A DNA stretch of 64,000 bases, taken from NCBI GenBank assembly GCA_010015675.1, contig ML976995.1, positions 551,792 to 615,791 of the forward strand, read 5' to 3'. The stretch is from Byssothecium circinans. Its lineage: Eukaryota; Ascomycota; Dothideomycetes; Pleosporales; Massarinaceae. The notes under the pieces are model-generated. The model made no database searches, had not been told where the DNA came from, and saw nothing but the letters and a program-made list of their open reading frames with translations. The translations under genes were made by a program, and so were the position numbers. Positions 1 through 11,938 of this stretch are shown piece after piece. Every line of letters begins with the position of its first letter. Position 1 is the stretch's first letter.

Positions 1-1550
1 GCGACGAGCACTTCTCAGACGCCTCCGAAGGCCGCCCTGGATTGACCGAAGCCGACAGGAACATTGCCACGTCGCCCATTCCAGTGACCCGCGTCGAACG
101 TGTCGACGACGCACCCGCCCATGGCGAGGTCCCCGGAACGGATGCCTACAACAAGAGAGCCCAGGATGCCGTTCCGGACGAAGTGGAAGTGGTTCCTGAA
201 GGCCAACGGAGCCGCAGTGCCTCCAGGTTAAGCGCCAGCGATCGTCCATTCACGCCTGGCGGATCGCCCATCCCTAAGACGGTGGTGGAAAAGATTGATC
301 CGGATAAGCCTAGCCATGGTGACGTACCTGGCACGCATGCCTATGAAGTACGCGCTGCAGACGCCATTCCTGACGTTGTTTTGAAGGTCCCGCAGCCTCC
401 GCAGCGGAAACCCGAGGGTACGTAAGGCGAGTTCTGTCTCCTCCCTGCGTGCGATTGACGGAAGAAGGGTCACCAACAATCTCGATAAACAGATCTCCCT
501 TGAACTCCGACAGCGAAGACGACGACGCAGACGAGCACGGTGTCTCTGCACATGATTCACGCAATGACATCAACGACAACGGCAACAGCGATGCAGGAGA
601 TGACGGCGATTTCGGGGATGATTTTGACGATTTCGAGGAGGGCGGCGAAGGGGATGATTTTGGGGATTTCGATGATGGGTTTCAGCAGGGCGAGGAAGAT
701 GCAGAGACTTCGTTTGACAACCCCCCAGATCAGCCTTCCGTACCCGCTCCTTCACCGGGTCCTGTAAGTCAGCGTTATTCAATCCTAGTTCAACAAGTGG
801 TTCTATCCTTTGTCATGCGGTGATGTGTTGGCTGACCGAGGACATGCGCAGCCCGTGCTGGATTTCGAAGAGCTTGTCACGCTTGAAGGTGTTGCCGACG
901 CAACCCAACCATACATTGATGAAATCTACCCCTCCTTGAAAGAAATACCCAGCATATCCACGACGAACCCGGGCGCGGTACGATCAATATTCCTAACGGA
1001 CCGGAGCGAGTCGCTGTGGTCGCAATTGGTTGCCCCGCCACCACTACAACCTCCAGATTGGGTGCGCTCGCGAATACGTCGGCTGTTTTTGGTGTCGCTG
1101 GGGGTCCCGGTCGATCTCGACGAGATTTTGCCAGCATCCAAACAGAAGAAGCTCATACTCCCTTCCATACACATCCCAGGCGAAAAATCCCCCAGACCTT
1201 CATCAGATGGACGCAACGGCGCCCTTGGCCGGGTGAAGCGGGAAAATGCATCTTCGACGTCGGTTGATTCGTCAGCATCCAAGTCGGAAAGAAAACGCAA
1301 AGGCCCAGCTCCCCCACCAGAGCTCGATATTAGCTCAACGACACAGCTGTGTGCCACGACTGACGCTGCACTTGGCAACTTTACCGGCGAGGAACTGCGG
1401 GCGCATATCCAGCGATTGCAGGAGCTCACATCCCGTGCTAATGAGGTCTTTGAATACTGGCAGAAGCGCAAGGAGAGTGCAATGGGTGACAAGGACGCCT
1501 TTGAGCAGGTCATTGAGAGCTTGGTTGCGCATGCAAAGAAACTCAGATGA
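1..1550 (+). CDS. LAA2/DUF5102-like AP-1 accessory protein, 5'-truncated
   Basis: The frame is open to the left edge, so the N-terminus lies outside the window. Exons seen are <3-417, 465-763 and 852-1550 (TGA). The donors are GTACGT and GTAAGT, and the second intron has a GCTGAC branch site. The first acceptor is a tandem AAGAAG, so exon 2 could also begin at 468. The N-terminal part carries two copies of a ~45-residue unit containing HG(E/D)VPGT.AY..R. A serine-rich segment with the start SPTISINRSPLNSDSE follows, then an acidic FGDDFDDFEEG/FGDFDDGFQ stretch. The C-terminal domain holds PPPLQPPDWVRSRIRRLF and SLGVPVDLDEILPASKQKK, which I recognise from the fungal LAA2 (YBL010C) family. Known LAA2 binds the AP-1 clathrin adaptor partner Laa1, and acidic FGxF-type motifs suit adaptor binding. 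The family call is from memory of conserved motifs; the function is inferred. Confidence 0.72.
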
Positions 1551-3162
1551 GGCTTTGCTCTAGGCTTTTCCCTTGGTGCGAATATCAGCGATCTACATGC
1601 AGGCATGACGAGGCGGAGGGCACGAGATCTGAAATGATTGGGGTAGAGGGTCTTGAACATTTTGAAGGCGTGATAACCGGTGGAAGCAACCTTGGAATCA
1701 GGCGCAACACGTGACGATTGATGGGTCGCTGCGCATGTGTGCATCTGCAACGGCCGGAGCGCTTCGGCGCGGTTCATATGTGGTATGGCGGAGAAGCAAT
1801 GAGGCTGGAGAATGTGGCGCCGGCGTGGCTGCTAGAGGGCACAGAAGTAGGAAGCGGGGCTCTCAACGTCTGTCACGCTGTCTCGTAGCCCCACACCCAA
1901 GCAATGTGGACTGTAGCTGCCTACTGTACATATCCAATACGTGATGCTGTACTCCGTAGTTGGAAATAATAGTTGTGAGGCTGTTGTTGGATGCATCGAT
2001 ACTATACATGGGAAATTGGGCATGCTTCGTCATGGATCTGCTAGCATTCACTCACAAGTCTCACATAGTGGGACCAGGCGGGTTGGGTGGCGATCAAACA
2101 GGGGCTTCGTTACCTAACTTTGTGATGGTGATGATCGTGCCTAAGTGTCATCGGGAGGCTTAGAGCTTATTATTGGGAGGACGCCTTTGGCTTGTTGAAG
2201 CAGTGATGCTCGATTTTCTCATGCAACATCGGACGGAGGTCTCGAGTAGAGTCCGCAGCGTTGCGCTGCGCTGCGCTGCACAGACTCGGTAAAAGTCCAA
2301 TTTCCCGTGCTCTGAACAGTGGTACAGGTACAAGTACTGTATGCGCCGTTGGGCCCCTCTCCTATTCTTATGCCTCGTGTCGCTGGCGGAGAGCAAGCCA
2401 AGGACGCATGCCGAGGGGGGTACGCCAAAGCAGCACGCCTATTCGCTGGGGCTATCTGCAGTCACGCGGTGTTTCTCTAGATCTCCAGGAGCCCTGAGTT
2501 GTCGCACGCAGAGGCCATCCTCCAAGCGCGCCATGTGAGATGAAAGTGCTTCTCCGCCATTACATCATCGGACATGCCCCCGTACGCCCAGAGCTTTGTG
2601 AGATTGCCGTATGATTGTCCAGTACCAAGTACCAACAAAGCCGCCGTCTCCCTACGCTAGCCCACGGTGAAGAGGAAACGCGTGCCGCCATACGCCGGTT
2701 AGGTCGCTTAACGTCGACCCATCCCATAGCGCTATCCCAAGCCGACACCCGTCGTGACTCGTCTAACTCCTTTGACCGAAGCTCACGATAGTTTGGCACC
2801 CCTTCCTGCTTCCGGGTGCTGTTCTGTTGTCCCTGCTGATTCTGTCTTTCTTGCGTGCCACCGCGAGAGCTGACACTTCGTCCCACACCTAGCATTAACG
2901 TCTTCCTCCCCTGTCCCTATTATCTACACCCCCGCGAACTGGGACCTCCTTGCAGCCTCATCCACGCCTGCGACACGACACCTCTCCCATCGGGCGAGCA
3001 AAGTAACGGGATTTTTCTCACCGTCACCGTCCTTTGCAGCGCTCGCTTCCGACCTCCTGGCGCTGACATCTCAAGCTGCATCACTTCCCCCGAGGCTGCG
3101 CTGCGCACACCCGACCGCCCATGCTCCTCATCTAGGAGGCTATCCACAAGCTCGCCATCGCG
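1551..3162. other. Intergenic region and long 5' leader of the histidine kinase gene
   Basis: No supported gene is seen in these 1.6 kb. A long antisense reading frame at 926-1777 overlaps the conserved exon of the upstream gene and is treated as a shadow. A short GCTGC-rich run lies near 2256-2281. From about 2800 the sequence becomes C/T-rich, as expected of a transcribed fungal leader. Short upstream ATGs occur, including an ATG immediately followed by TGA near 2532 and the uORF at 3121. Confidence 0.6.
3121..3135 (+). promoter_or_regulatory. Minimal uORF upstream of the histidine kinase start
   Basis: An ATG opens a four-codon frame (Met-Leu-Leu-Ile) ending in TAG at 3133-3135, 27 nt before the main ATG at 3163. 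If the transcript begins upstream, this uORF could limit translation of the kinase. Whether the mRNA includes it is inferred, not seen. Confidence 0.3.
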
Positions 3163-6100
3163 ATGACGACCGTTCCGTACCAAGGGCTCTCGGACTTCGT
3201 CAAGAATCTCGCTCGCCAGCACGATCCCGCCCTCGATGCCTCTTCTAGCGCCCAAATCGCCGCGAATGGCGCCAAGCAGAATGCCATCGCTCTTGCTGGG
3301 CCTGATTCCGCGGAGAAGGCCAGCCTTGAGAAGGAGCTCAACGCCCTTGCTGCACGCATAGAGTACCTCGAGGCTAAGGCAAATGTCGTCGACAACCACA
3401 CGTTTCCCATGACACCTGGCGAGCCCGTCAACTCGCCGTTCCTCTACGGCCCCGCCTCAGTCCCCGCCTCGCGCATCAGCAGTCAGGTCGGACGGCGCGG
3501 TTCATACAAGGAGCAGAGGGCAACATGGGTCAGCAACTGGCTGGCCGCAAAGGAGACAAATGGCGACGACTCGCCCGCTGCTGCCCTCACAGAGGAGCAG
3601 TTGAACTACCTGCGCGACCACCTCAATAAGCAGGCCGACCAGATCAAGAACCAGCGCGAACATATCGACAACCTCAGTGCCGAGATAAATAAGCAGCTGA
3701 ACAACCAAAACCTGGCATTCGAGCATGGGATTGAAGATATCGGCGCCATGAAACGTGAGCTTGGGAAACACCAGCAAGCCAATTTGGCCTTCCAAAAGGC
3801 TCTCCGTGAGATCGGAAGCATTGTTACAGCAGTCGCTATGGGCGATCTGAGCAAAAAGGTCCTGATCCACGCCAAAGAAATGGACCCTGAAATCACTCTT
3901 TTCAAGCGCACCATCAACCGCATGGTGGACCAACTTCAGGAATTCGCTAGTCAAGTCACCTTCTTGGCTAAGGAAGTCGGAACAGAAGGGAGACTGGGAG
4001 GTCAGGCAAATCTGCCTGGCGTAGACGGCATCTGGGCGGAGTTGACCGACAGCGGTATGTTGCACCTTGAATTTCTGACGTCGCTCTATCGGCCCGACTA
4101 ATGAATCATAGTCAATGTCATGGCCAACAACCTGACGGAACAAGTGCGCGAGATTGCGATTGTCACCACAGCAGTAGCCCACGGCGACCTCAGTAAGAAG
4201 ATTGAACGACCAGCCCGCGGCGAAATTCTGCAGCTGCAACAAACCATAAATACCATGGTGGACCAACTGCAGTCTTTTGCAACGCAGGTTACGAAGGTAG
4301 CCAGGGATGTTGGTACGGAGGGTAAGCTCGGTGGTCAAGCTGAGATTGCTGGTGTGAAGGGCATGTGGAACGAACTCACAGTCAACGTGAATGCCATGGC
4401 GCAAAATCTCACAACACAGGTCAGAGATATTGCTCAAGTTACAACCGCAGTCGCTCAAGGCAACCTTACGCGCAAAGTCGAAGCCGAGTGCAAAGGTGAA
4501 ATCGCAGAGCTCAAGAATACCATCAACCGCATGGTGGACCAGCTGCAGCAATTTGCCCATGAAGTCACAAAGATCGCCCGTGAGGTCGGTTCGGAAGGAC
4601 GGCTGGGCGGACAGGCCACCGTGCATGGCGTAGAAGGAACGTGGAAAGACTTGACTGAGAACGTGAACGGCATGGCCATGAACCTAACTACACAGGTGCG
4701 AGAAATCGCCGAAGTCACGACAGCTGTCGCTCGTGGAGATCTCAGTCGTAAAGTAAAAGCCGAGGTACAGGGCGAAATTCTATCATTGAAGATAACCATC
4801 AACACCATGGTGGACCGTCTGAACACATTCGCCCAGGAAGTGAGCAAGGTGGCCCGCGAAGTCGGAACCGATGGAATTCTGGGCGGACAGGCGCAAGTCG
4901 ACAACGTTGAAGGAAAATGGAAAGACCTTACCAACAATGTCAACACCATGGCCCAAAATCTTACGCTTCAAGTCCGAAGTATCTCGGAAGTCACACAAGC
5001 CATTGCTAAGGGTGACATGAGCCGAAGAGTGCACGTGGATGCCGAGGGAGAAATCCGACTTCTCAAGGACACTATCAATGATATGGTTATCCGTCTCGAC
5101 GACTGGTCTCTCGCGGTGAAGCGAGTCGCTCGCGATGTAGGTGTCGATGGAAAGATGGGGGGCCAGGCCGACGTCCAAGACATCGATGGTCGATGGAAAG
5201 AAATCACCACGGACGTCAACACCATGGCGCAGAATTTGACCTCCCAGGTTCGTGCATTTGGCGACATCACCAACGCAGCCATGGAGGGCAAGTTCACACA
5301 AATCACGGTCGAGGCGTCTGGTGAAATGGATGAACTGAAGAGAAAGATCAACCAGATGGTGTCAAGCCTGAGAGAAAGTATTCAAAGAAACACAGCTGCC
5401 AGGGAAGCCGCTGAACTGGCCAACAAAACCAAATCTGAATTCTTGGCCAACATGTCGCATGAGATCCGCACTCCAATGAACGGCATCATTGGTATGACGC
5501 AGCTCACACTGGATACAGACCTCACACATGCACAGCGAGAGATGTTGACCATTGTACATAACCTGGCTGGTCAACTCCTTACCATCATCGACGACATTCT
5601 TGATATCAGCAAGATCGAAGCGAATCGGATGGTCATGGAAGAGATACCATTTTCGCTACGTGGAACCATCTTCAACGCTCTCAAGTCGCTAGCCCAACGA
5701 GCCAACGAGCGCAAGCTGAATCTTGCATACGACGTTTCTTATTCGGTTCCGGATTATGTGGTCGGCGACTCGTTCCGCTTGAGGCAGATCATCCTCAACC
5801 TTGTCGGAAACGCTATAAAGTTCACCGAGCACGGAGAAGTCAAGGTTGCCATTTCCATGGACGCAAACCAAGACTGCGCTGCAGGCATGTGCGTCTTCCA
5901 ATTTGCTGTGTCTGACACAGGAATTGGAATCCACGGCGACAAACTCAACCTCATCTTCGACACCTTCCAGCAGGCGGATGGATCCACGACTCGCAAATTT
6001 GGTGGTACAGGCCTTGGCTTGTCCATTTCCAAACGTCTCGTGACCCTCATGGGTGGCAAGATGTGGGTCGAATCAGACTACGGCAAGGGAAGTACGTTTT

Positions 6101-7247
6101 ACTTCACTTGCACCGTGCGTCTCGGCAAGCCTGATGTCAGCGCTATTCAACAGCAGCTCGCCCCTTACAGCAAACACACTGTCCTCTTTGTTGACCAGGG
6201 CCACACCAAATTCTCCGAACAGATTGTGGACCACCTTAAATGTCTTGATCTCGTGCCTATCGTCGTGCACACCATCGATGATGTTCCCGGCTCAGATAAG
6301 AGATCGGGTCTGGACATGCCATTTGATTGTGTCGTGGTTGATAATGAGAGGACTGCGAGGGAACTTCGAATTGCGGAACGCTTCAAGTATATTCCGCTTG
6401 TCATGCTCACTCCAAGAGTGTCCATCAGCTTACGATCTGCGCTCGAAAACGGCATTTCGAGCTACATGACTACGCCGTGTTTGCCAATCGATCTTGGCAA
6501 TGCGCTTATTCCCGCGCTTGATGGTCGAGCGGCGCCATTGGTGAATGATCACTCGAAATCTTTCAACATCCTACTTGCGGAAGACAATGCGGTTAATCAG
6601 AAGCTTGCTGTGAGAATCCTCGAAAAGTATCACCACCGAGTCACAGTCGCGAACAATGGGTTGGAAGCTCTCGAGCACATCAAGAAGAAGCGGTACGACT
6701 GCGTGCTCATGGATGTGCAAATGCCGGTCATGGTAAGTGGAGACAGACACTTGTCACAATAATGACTTGCTAACAATACAAACAGGGTGGTTTCGAAGCT
6801 ACAGCCAAGATTCGCCAATGGGAACACGACAACATCCTGCCACCGACACCAGTGATTGCTTTGACTGCCCACGCCATGGTAGGCGACCGCGAGAAGTGCC
6901 TCGCAGCTCAAATGGATGTGTGTATAGCCTTCTCGCCGCTTGGGAAGTATTGCTGACGATGACAGGACTATCTTTCGAAACCGTTAAGACAGAATCAGCT
7001 AATACAGACAATCTTGCGGTGCGCCACGTTGGGTGGCGGTGGCAGCATGTACGATCACAACCAGCAGCAGACGCAACATACGATGGAGCATATTCCCGAG
7101 CTTGCACTTCCCTCGGAGAGTCCGAACGGCGCGTCACGGAGACCGCATCTAGAGACAAGGGGCTATACGGAGAGGGGCGTTGCTGGCGAGGGCAGCCCGT
7201 CTCTGCTCGCGGCGGATCAGGCTGATCCTGTGGATAGGGTGAGCTGA
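3163..7247 (+). CDS. nik1: Group III hybrid histidine kinase (Nik1/Os-1 type)
   Basis: Exons 3163-4054, 4112-6732, 6786-6917 and 6966-7247 give 1308 residues, the usual length for this class. Introns are 57, 53 and 48 nt. After a coiled N-terminus, six HAMP units run from about residue 217 to 720, and five are followed by an LGGQA/MGGQA linker repeat. The dimerisation box [11 protein letters not shown] carries the phospho-acceptor H747. The ATPase domain has the N box (LVGNAIKF, ~860), DTGIGI (~900) and GGTGLGL (~928). A degenerate receiver-like stretch follows. The C-terminal receiver has phospho-acceptor D1165 (LMDVQMPVM) and the conserved lysine of YLSKPL (K1220). No transmembrane segment is seen, so it should be cytosolic. 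Family knowledge: it senses osmotic stress upstream of the Ypd1-Ssk1-Hog1 relay and is the target pathway of phenylpyrrole and dicarboximide fungicides. All catalytic residues look intact. Confidence 0.96.
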
Positions 7248-8730
7248 ATGGGCTTTCGGAACCATCAACATGTGTGTGCTAACTCTACCAGCAGCTTCTC
7301 CTCCGGTCGCACAGTAGTTGATGATGTCTCGACATTGCATCCCCGGGTGGACAGATTGGTTTGTGTGGACATGCACTGCTCGCCCCCTAGCGAGTTGAAA
7401 GTCTTGATTGGCATATTTCAGCGGATACCCCATGGTAAATTGCAGCAAAGAGGCAACGATTGAACCGGCAGTTTGGCATCGACACAAGGAGAAACGCGTA
7501 TACTGGACAGATTACATACGGCGGCCCCCATCTCCTACATTTCTGGCGTTGGATTGATTATCTTTAAGCTATCATGATTGTTTGGTTGGAGTTTTTCGAG
7601 ATTGAGAAGGGCAGAAAGGATACACAAGGGGCAACCCAACAACCCACGTGCATATGAAGGAGAGAGAAGACATGTTCCAAGCGAGGATTGCTCGTGGGAG
7701 CGGGGGGGTTTCCCCTTATTTTCATAACTGCATTCGCGGCGTTCATCTCTGTCCTTGCTCTGCTGTCTTTTGGGTGACGGCGATTGAATGAGTACATATT
7801 GATTTTTGATCTTTCTCTGTTTCCCATACTGGTGCTATTCTGACTGTCTGGCCGTCGGCCATCTTATGCTCGCTTTTTTTCTTCCTATTCCCTAGTGGGT
7901 GTGTGTCTAATATAGCACGCTCGTTTAAATGTTGTTCGGCTGAGGGTGAATTGATCCGATATAAGTGAGGGTGCTATGTAAATAGTCCTCACTCAGAGGT
8001 CTAGTGGTGATTTCCTGCCCATGACACCTTCTGCATGTGGCGTCTTCTCGTCGTTTCCAGGTCACCTGTTTTCGTGTCACCATAACGCGCGGACTGCTCC
8101 GCATCCTTGCCGTGTCGTCGGAACCCTCACCGGTCCGGTCGTTTGCCTGGCTTAATTCGCCTACGTGCAGACCATATATCCCCTCCTATCGGTCTCAGCC
8201 TGGACGTCAGCAAAGGCGCACAAAGGACAACTCACCCAGCGAGGCTGCAGAGGCGGCACAAGGCTGGGCTGTGTTGGAGAGGCAGCAACAGCAACCGCAA
8301 CCGCAACCAGACAGCCAGACATCTGGAAGGCGGGATGGGCAACGGGCAAAACGCGCTATTTTCGGATCTTCGACGTCACAGCCTTATAAGACCGCAACCT
8401 TCCGTCAACTCTACCACCTCGACGCTTTGTTGATGGCCGGCTGCACCATCGCTGTCTTTTCCGTTCTTTTGTTTTTTTACTAGACGTGGTCTGGACTCTG
8501 GAGGCTGCCGTGTCGTGTCGCAGAGTGCTGCCTGTGTGCCCGCGGTCCTGTCTCCTCTATCGCAACATTTGAACCACGATCGAGCCTTCACCCTCGTTTT
8601 CTCTGCCTCCTTCACTTCCACCGTTTGCCCCAACCAGCGTCCCGTCAACGCTCCACTGTCTCTTCAGCTCTCCATCACCGACCTCAACCCAGCACAAATC
8701 GCTCGCACCTCGCCATCGCAACTGCCCAGG
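7248..8730. other. Intergenic region between histidine kinase and SNF2 gene
   Basis: Nearly 1.5 kb without a convincing gene. It contains the 3' UTR of the kinase gene and, from about 8000, a C-rich presumed leader of the next gene. A CAACAG/CAACCG microsatellite lies at about 8284-8313. Open frames at 8037-8483 begin at non-ATG codons and show no family resemblance. Confidence 0.55.
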
Positions 8731-11700
8731 ATGGATGACATCTACTATCCCGACCTCACGGGCGACGTGGAGGGCGAAGTGTCACTTGTTAACGCCTTCC
8801 TTGATAGCCTGGATCCTAGAGACCCTGGTTTCGAACGGAAATCCACGCATTACGCCGCCGCTCTCCAGGAACTGATGCCTCGCGTGCAGAATCAATCGGC
8901 CGCATTTAACTACTACTCGCCGCCTAGTGAATCGGCTTCTACGACTCCAGGTTCAACCGGCTCGCGCAAACGTCCGATGGACGCAGTAGACGTGACAGCA
9001 CCTCGTCAAAACCTTGCCCCGCCAATGCCCTCTGCGCCTCTGCCCATCCGTCCTACCATTGGGTACGCTCGCCCGCAGACCCCTCTGCTCGGCGACAGCT
9101 ACATCGACCTCTCTGCTGGTGATCCATTTGCGGTTTTGAACGACGCCTATCAGCCGGATCGCCCACAGCCCGCAGATGCTTTCAGTCAGGAGTGGATGAG
9201 CAACGACCAGCTCGTTCAATACCTAGCCACACCTACCACGACACCTGGCGGCTACGTATACAATCCCCAGGGCGTTGCTGATGCGGCCGCCAACGTGGGT
9301 CCTGCATATCCGCCCGTGAGCGCATTCCCGCTGCGCAATCCAGCATTGACGCTGGAAGAGGAACTCTTTGGTGACATGACAGACGCCGATCCCGAGGCCG
9401 TGCATGACTTGATCGAAAACATCAAGTTTGACCAGGAGGTGCAGCCTGAAGGGCGTGAGCGGACGCCTCTCACCATGAAGTCGATTTTGATGGAGCATCA
9501 GAAAATCGCCTTGACATGGCTACTCAAAATGGAGAGGAGCAATAGCAAAGGCGGTATTCTGGCTGATGAGATGGGTCTTGGAAAGGTGCGTCCTCTAGTA
9601 AAAACTCGGGTGACGTTCCCGAACTAATAATCCGTCAGACTGTCGAGGCTCTATCCTTGATGTTGGCCAATCCATCAACTAATCCGGCGTGCAAGACAAC
9701 TCTCATTGTTGCTCCAGTCGCCCTTATTCGGCAGTGGGAGAAGGAAATCGAGCGTCACGTCAAGCCGCATCATCGTCTGAAGGTTTACAACTACCATCAA
9801 GCTGGTCGAAAGGCCACCTTTGACATGCTTCGCAAATACGATGTCGTGCTTACGACCTACGGTACTCTTGCTTCGGAGCTCAAGCAGAAAGAGAACCGGC
9901 AGAAACAAGAAGAGCGGGCGGATGAAACGCGACCTGCCAAGCGCCGGGCCCTACAATCACTCGCAATGCTGGGCACAGATTGTCATTGGTACCGTGTCAT
10001 CTTGGATGAAGCGCAGTGGTATGGAGTAAACAACATCCTTTAGACGAGCATTACTGACTTTGGGTTCCAAGGATCAAGAACCGCAAGACCCTATCATCGC
10101 GGGCAGCAGCAGACCTCGTCAGCGACCATAGGTGGTGCTTGACTGGTACACCTATGCAGAACAACGTTGACGAGCTGTTTTCACTCATACGGTTCTTGCA
10201 GATTCCGCCTTACCATGAGTGGGGCAGGTTCAACGACTCCATTTCGAGGCTGCTCAAGAATAGGAATGGTGGGTCGAGGTCCAAAGGCATGAACCGTTGT
10301 CAAGCTGTACTTAAGTCGATCATGCTGCGTCGGAAAAAGACGACCATTATCGACGGGAAATCAATCTGCGAGATCCCACCGAAAGAGTAAGTCTTTCCAC
10401 TGCATCCAAACTAAAAGATCTTCCCGGCATCGAAGTGTGGAAAGCGTTCCAGCCACGTAACTGTATCCAAAGGTTTCCACTAACACTGTGCAGGACCTTT
10501 ATGGAATCGGTCGAGTTTTCCGATGCGGAGCTGGATCTTTACAAGGCCGTCGAAACCAAATCCCAAATCAAATTCAACAAGTACTTGAGAGAAGGCACCG
10601 TCAGCAATCATTACGCAAATGTCCTTGTTATGCTCCTCCGCCTACGTCAAATCTGCTGTCACCCTCATCTTGTCAATGACCTCGGTGTACAGGTGTCAAC
10701 TGAGGGGATCGCCGAAGTCGACCTGAAGGAGCGTGCGATGATGCTCTCCGAGGACGTCGTCAAACGCCTGAAAGATCATGACGCTTTCGAATGTCCGATT
10801 TGTTTGGAAGCTGAGAGAAACCCAACCATCTTTCTACCATGCGGGCATACCTGCTGTGGAGAGTGCTTCCAGAAGCTCATTCAAGACCACGAGGGAGCTG
10901 AAACCGGCGGGGCCAAGTGCCCTCACTGTCGGGAAATCCTGAGCTCTGACAAGATCACCGACTACAAACACTTCTGCAAGGTCCACTGCCCAGAGAAACT
11001 CGCTCAATTCGGTTATTCCGATGCAGAGAGCGATGCTGACGGCCATGGAGACGATAGCGACGATTCCTCAGACGATGATGACGAGGATGCTGATGAGCTC
11101 GACAATGAAGGCAACTTGAAGGACTTTGTGGTGCCCGATAGTGAAGACGAGGACGAATCCGTGGAACCTGAATACGTTGTGGTGGACGGACAACACGGTA
11201 GAAGCAAGAAAGACAAGGGAAAGGGCAAAGCGAAAGCGAAAGCCACGACCAAGGTGACGTTAGCGCAGTTGAAGAAACAGTCTCTCCGCAACAAGACCAT
11301 GAAGCGAAGGTACTTGAGGCGTCTCCGCAAGAACTTCGAGAGCTCGGCGAAGGTAGACAGGACACTAGAGATCTTGTCTGAAGTCAAGGCCAACGATCCA
11401 ACTGAGAAGATCCTAATCTTCTCTCAGTTCACCACCCTTCTGGACCTTCTCGAGGTGCCTCTGTCAGAGAGGAGGATCAAGTACCAGCGTTATGATGGCA
11501 GCATGTCTATAAACGACAGGGCTGACGCGGTGAACACATTCATGGATGATCCTACCGAGACTATCTTCCTCATCTCTCTAAAAGCTGGCAATGCGGGCCT
11601 CAATCTGAGCAAGGCGTCCCAAGTTATCCTCTTAGGTAAGTGATCCCCACCTCTTCGGATGAGGTTTGCTAACATTCTATCACAAAGACCCCTTCTGGAA

Positions 11701-11938
11701 CCCATTTGTAGAAGAGCAGGCTGTCGACCGAGCACACCGCATGCCTCAAGAGCGCGAGGTCAAGGTCCATCGAGTGCTCGTTACCGAGACCGTTGAAGAT
11801 CGTATTTGCACCCTTCAGGACCAAAAGCGCGAACTCATCAACACGGCGCTAGATGAGGGTGTGGGGAAGAGCCTGACGAGACTTTCCGTCGGCGAGCTTG
11901 CCTACCTGTTTGGTGTTCGCGATCGCCCTCGCCACTAG
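8731..11938 (+). CDS. uls1: SNF2-family DNA translocase with embedded RING finger (Uls1/Ris1-like)
   Basis: Exons 8731-9585, 9639-10018, 10072-10386, 10494-11635 and 11688-11938 give 980 residues. The start at 8731 is the first ATG in the frame. The disordered N-terminus is followed by a helicase core: motif I DEMGLGKT around K285, DEAQ (~408) in place of the usual DEGH/DEAH, motif III LTGTPMQNN, and the C-terminal lobe ILIFSQF, DGSMS, LISLKAGNAGLNL, DPFWNPFVEEQAVDRAHR. A C3HC4 RING (CPICLE...PCGHTCCGEC...CPHC) lies inside the core at about 617-665, followed by a long acidic run and a Lys-rich stretch. No HIRAN domain is visible, which favours Uls1 over Rad5. In yeast Uls1 is a SUMO-targeted ubiquitin ligase and translocase acting on chromatin. 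The intron at 10387-10493 (107 nt) is longer than the others. Confidence 0.88.

Noticed and set aside
926..1777. 283-codon open frame on the minus strand
   Set aside because: It lies opposite the conserved LAA2-like exon, has no family motifs, and the sense exon is well supported.
3502..4626. 374-codon open frame on the minus strand inside the histidine kinase
   Set aside because: It is antisense to the HAMP-repeat exons and its periodic sequence mirrors them; a shadow of the repeats.
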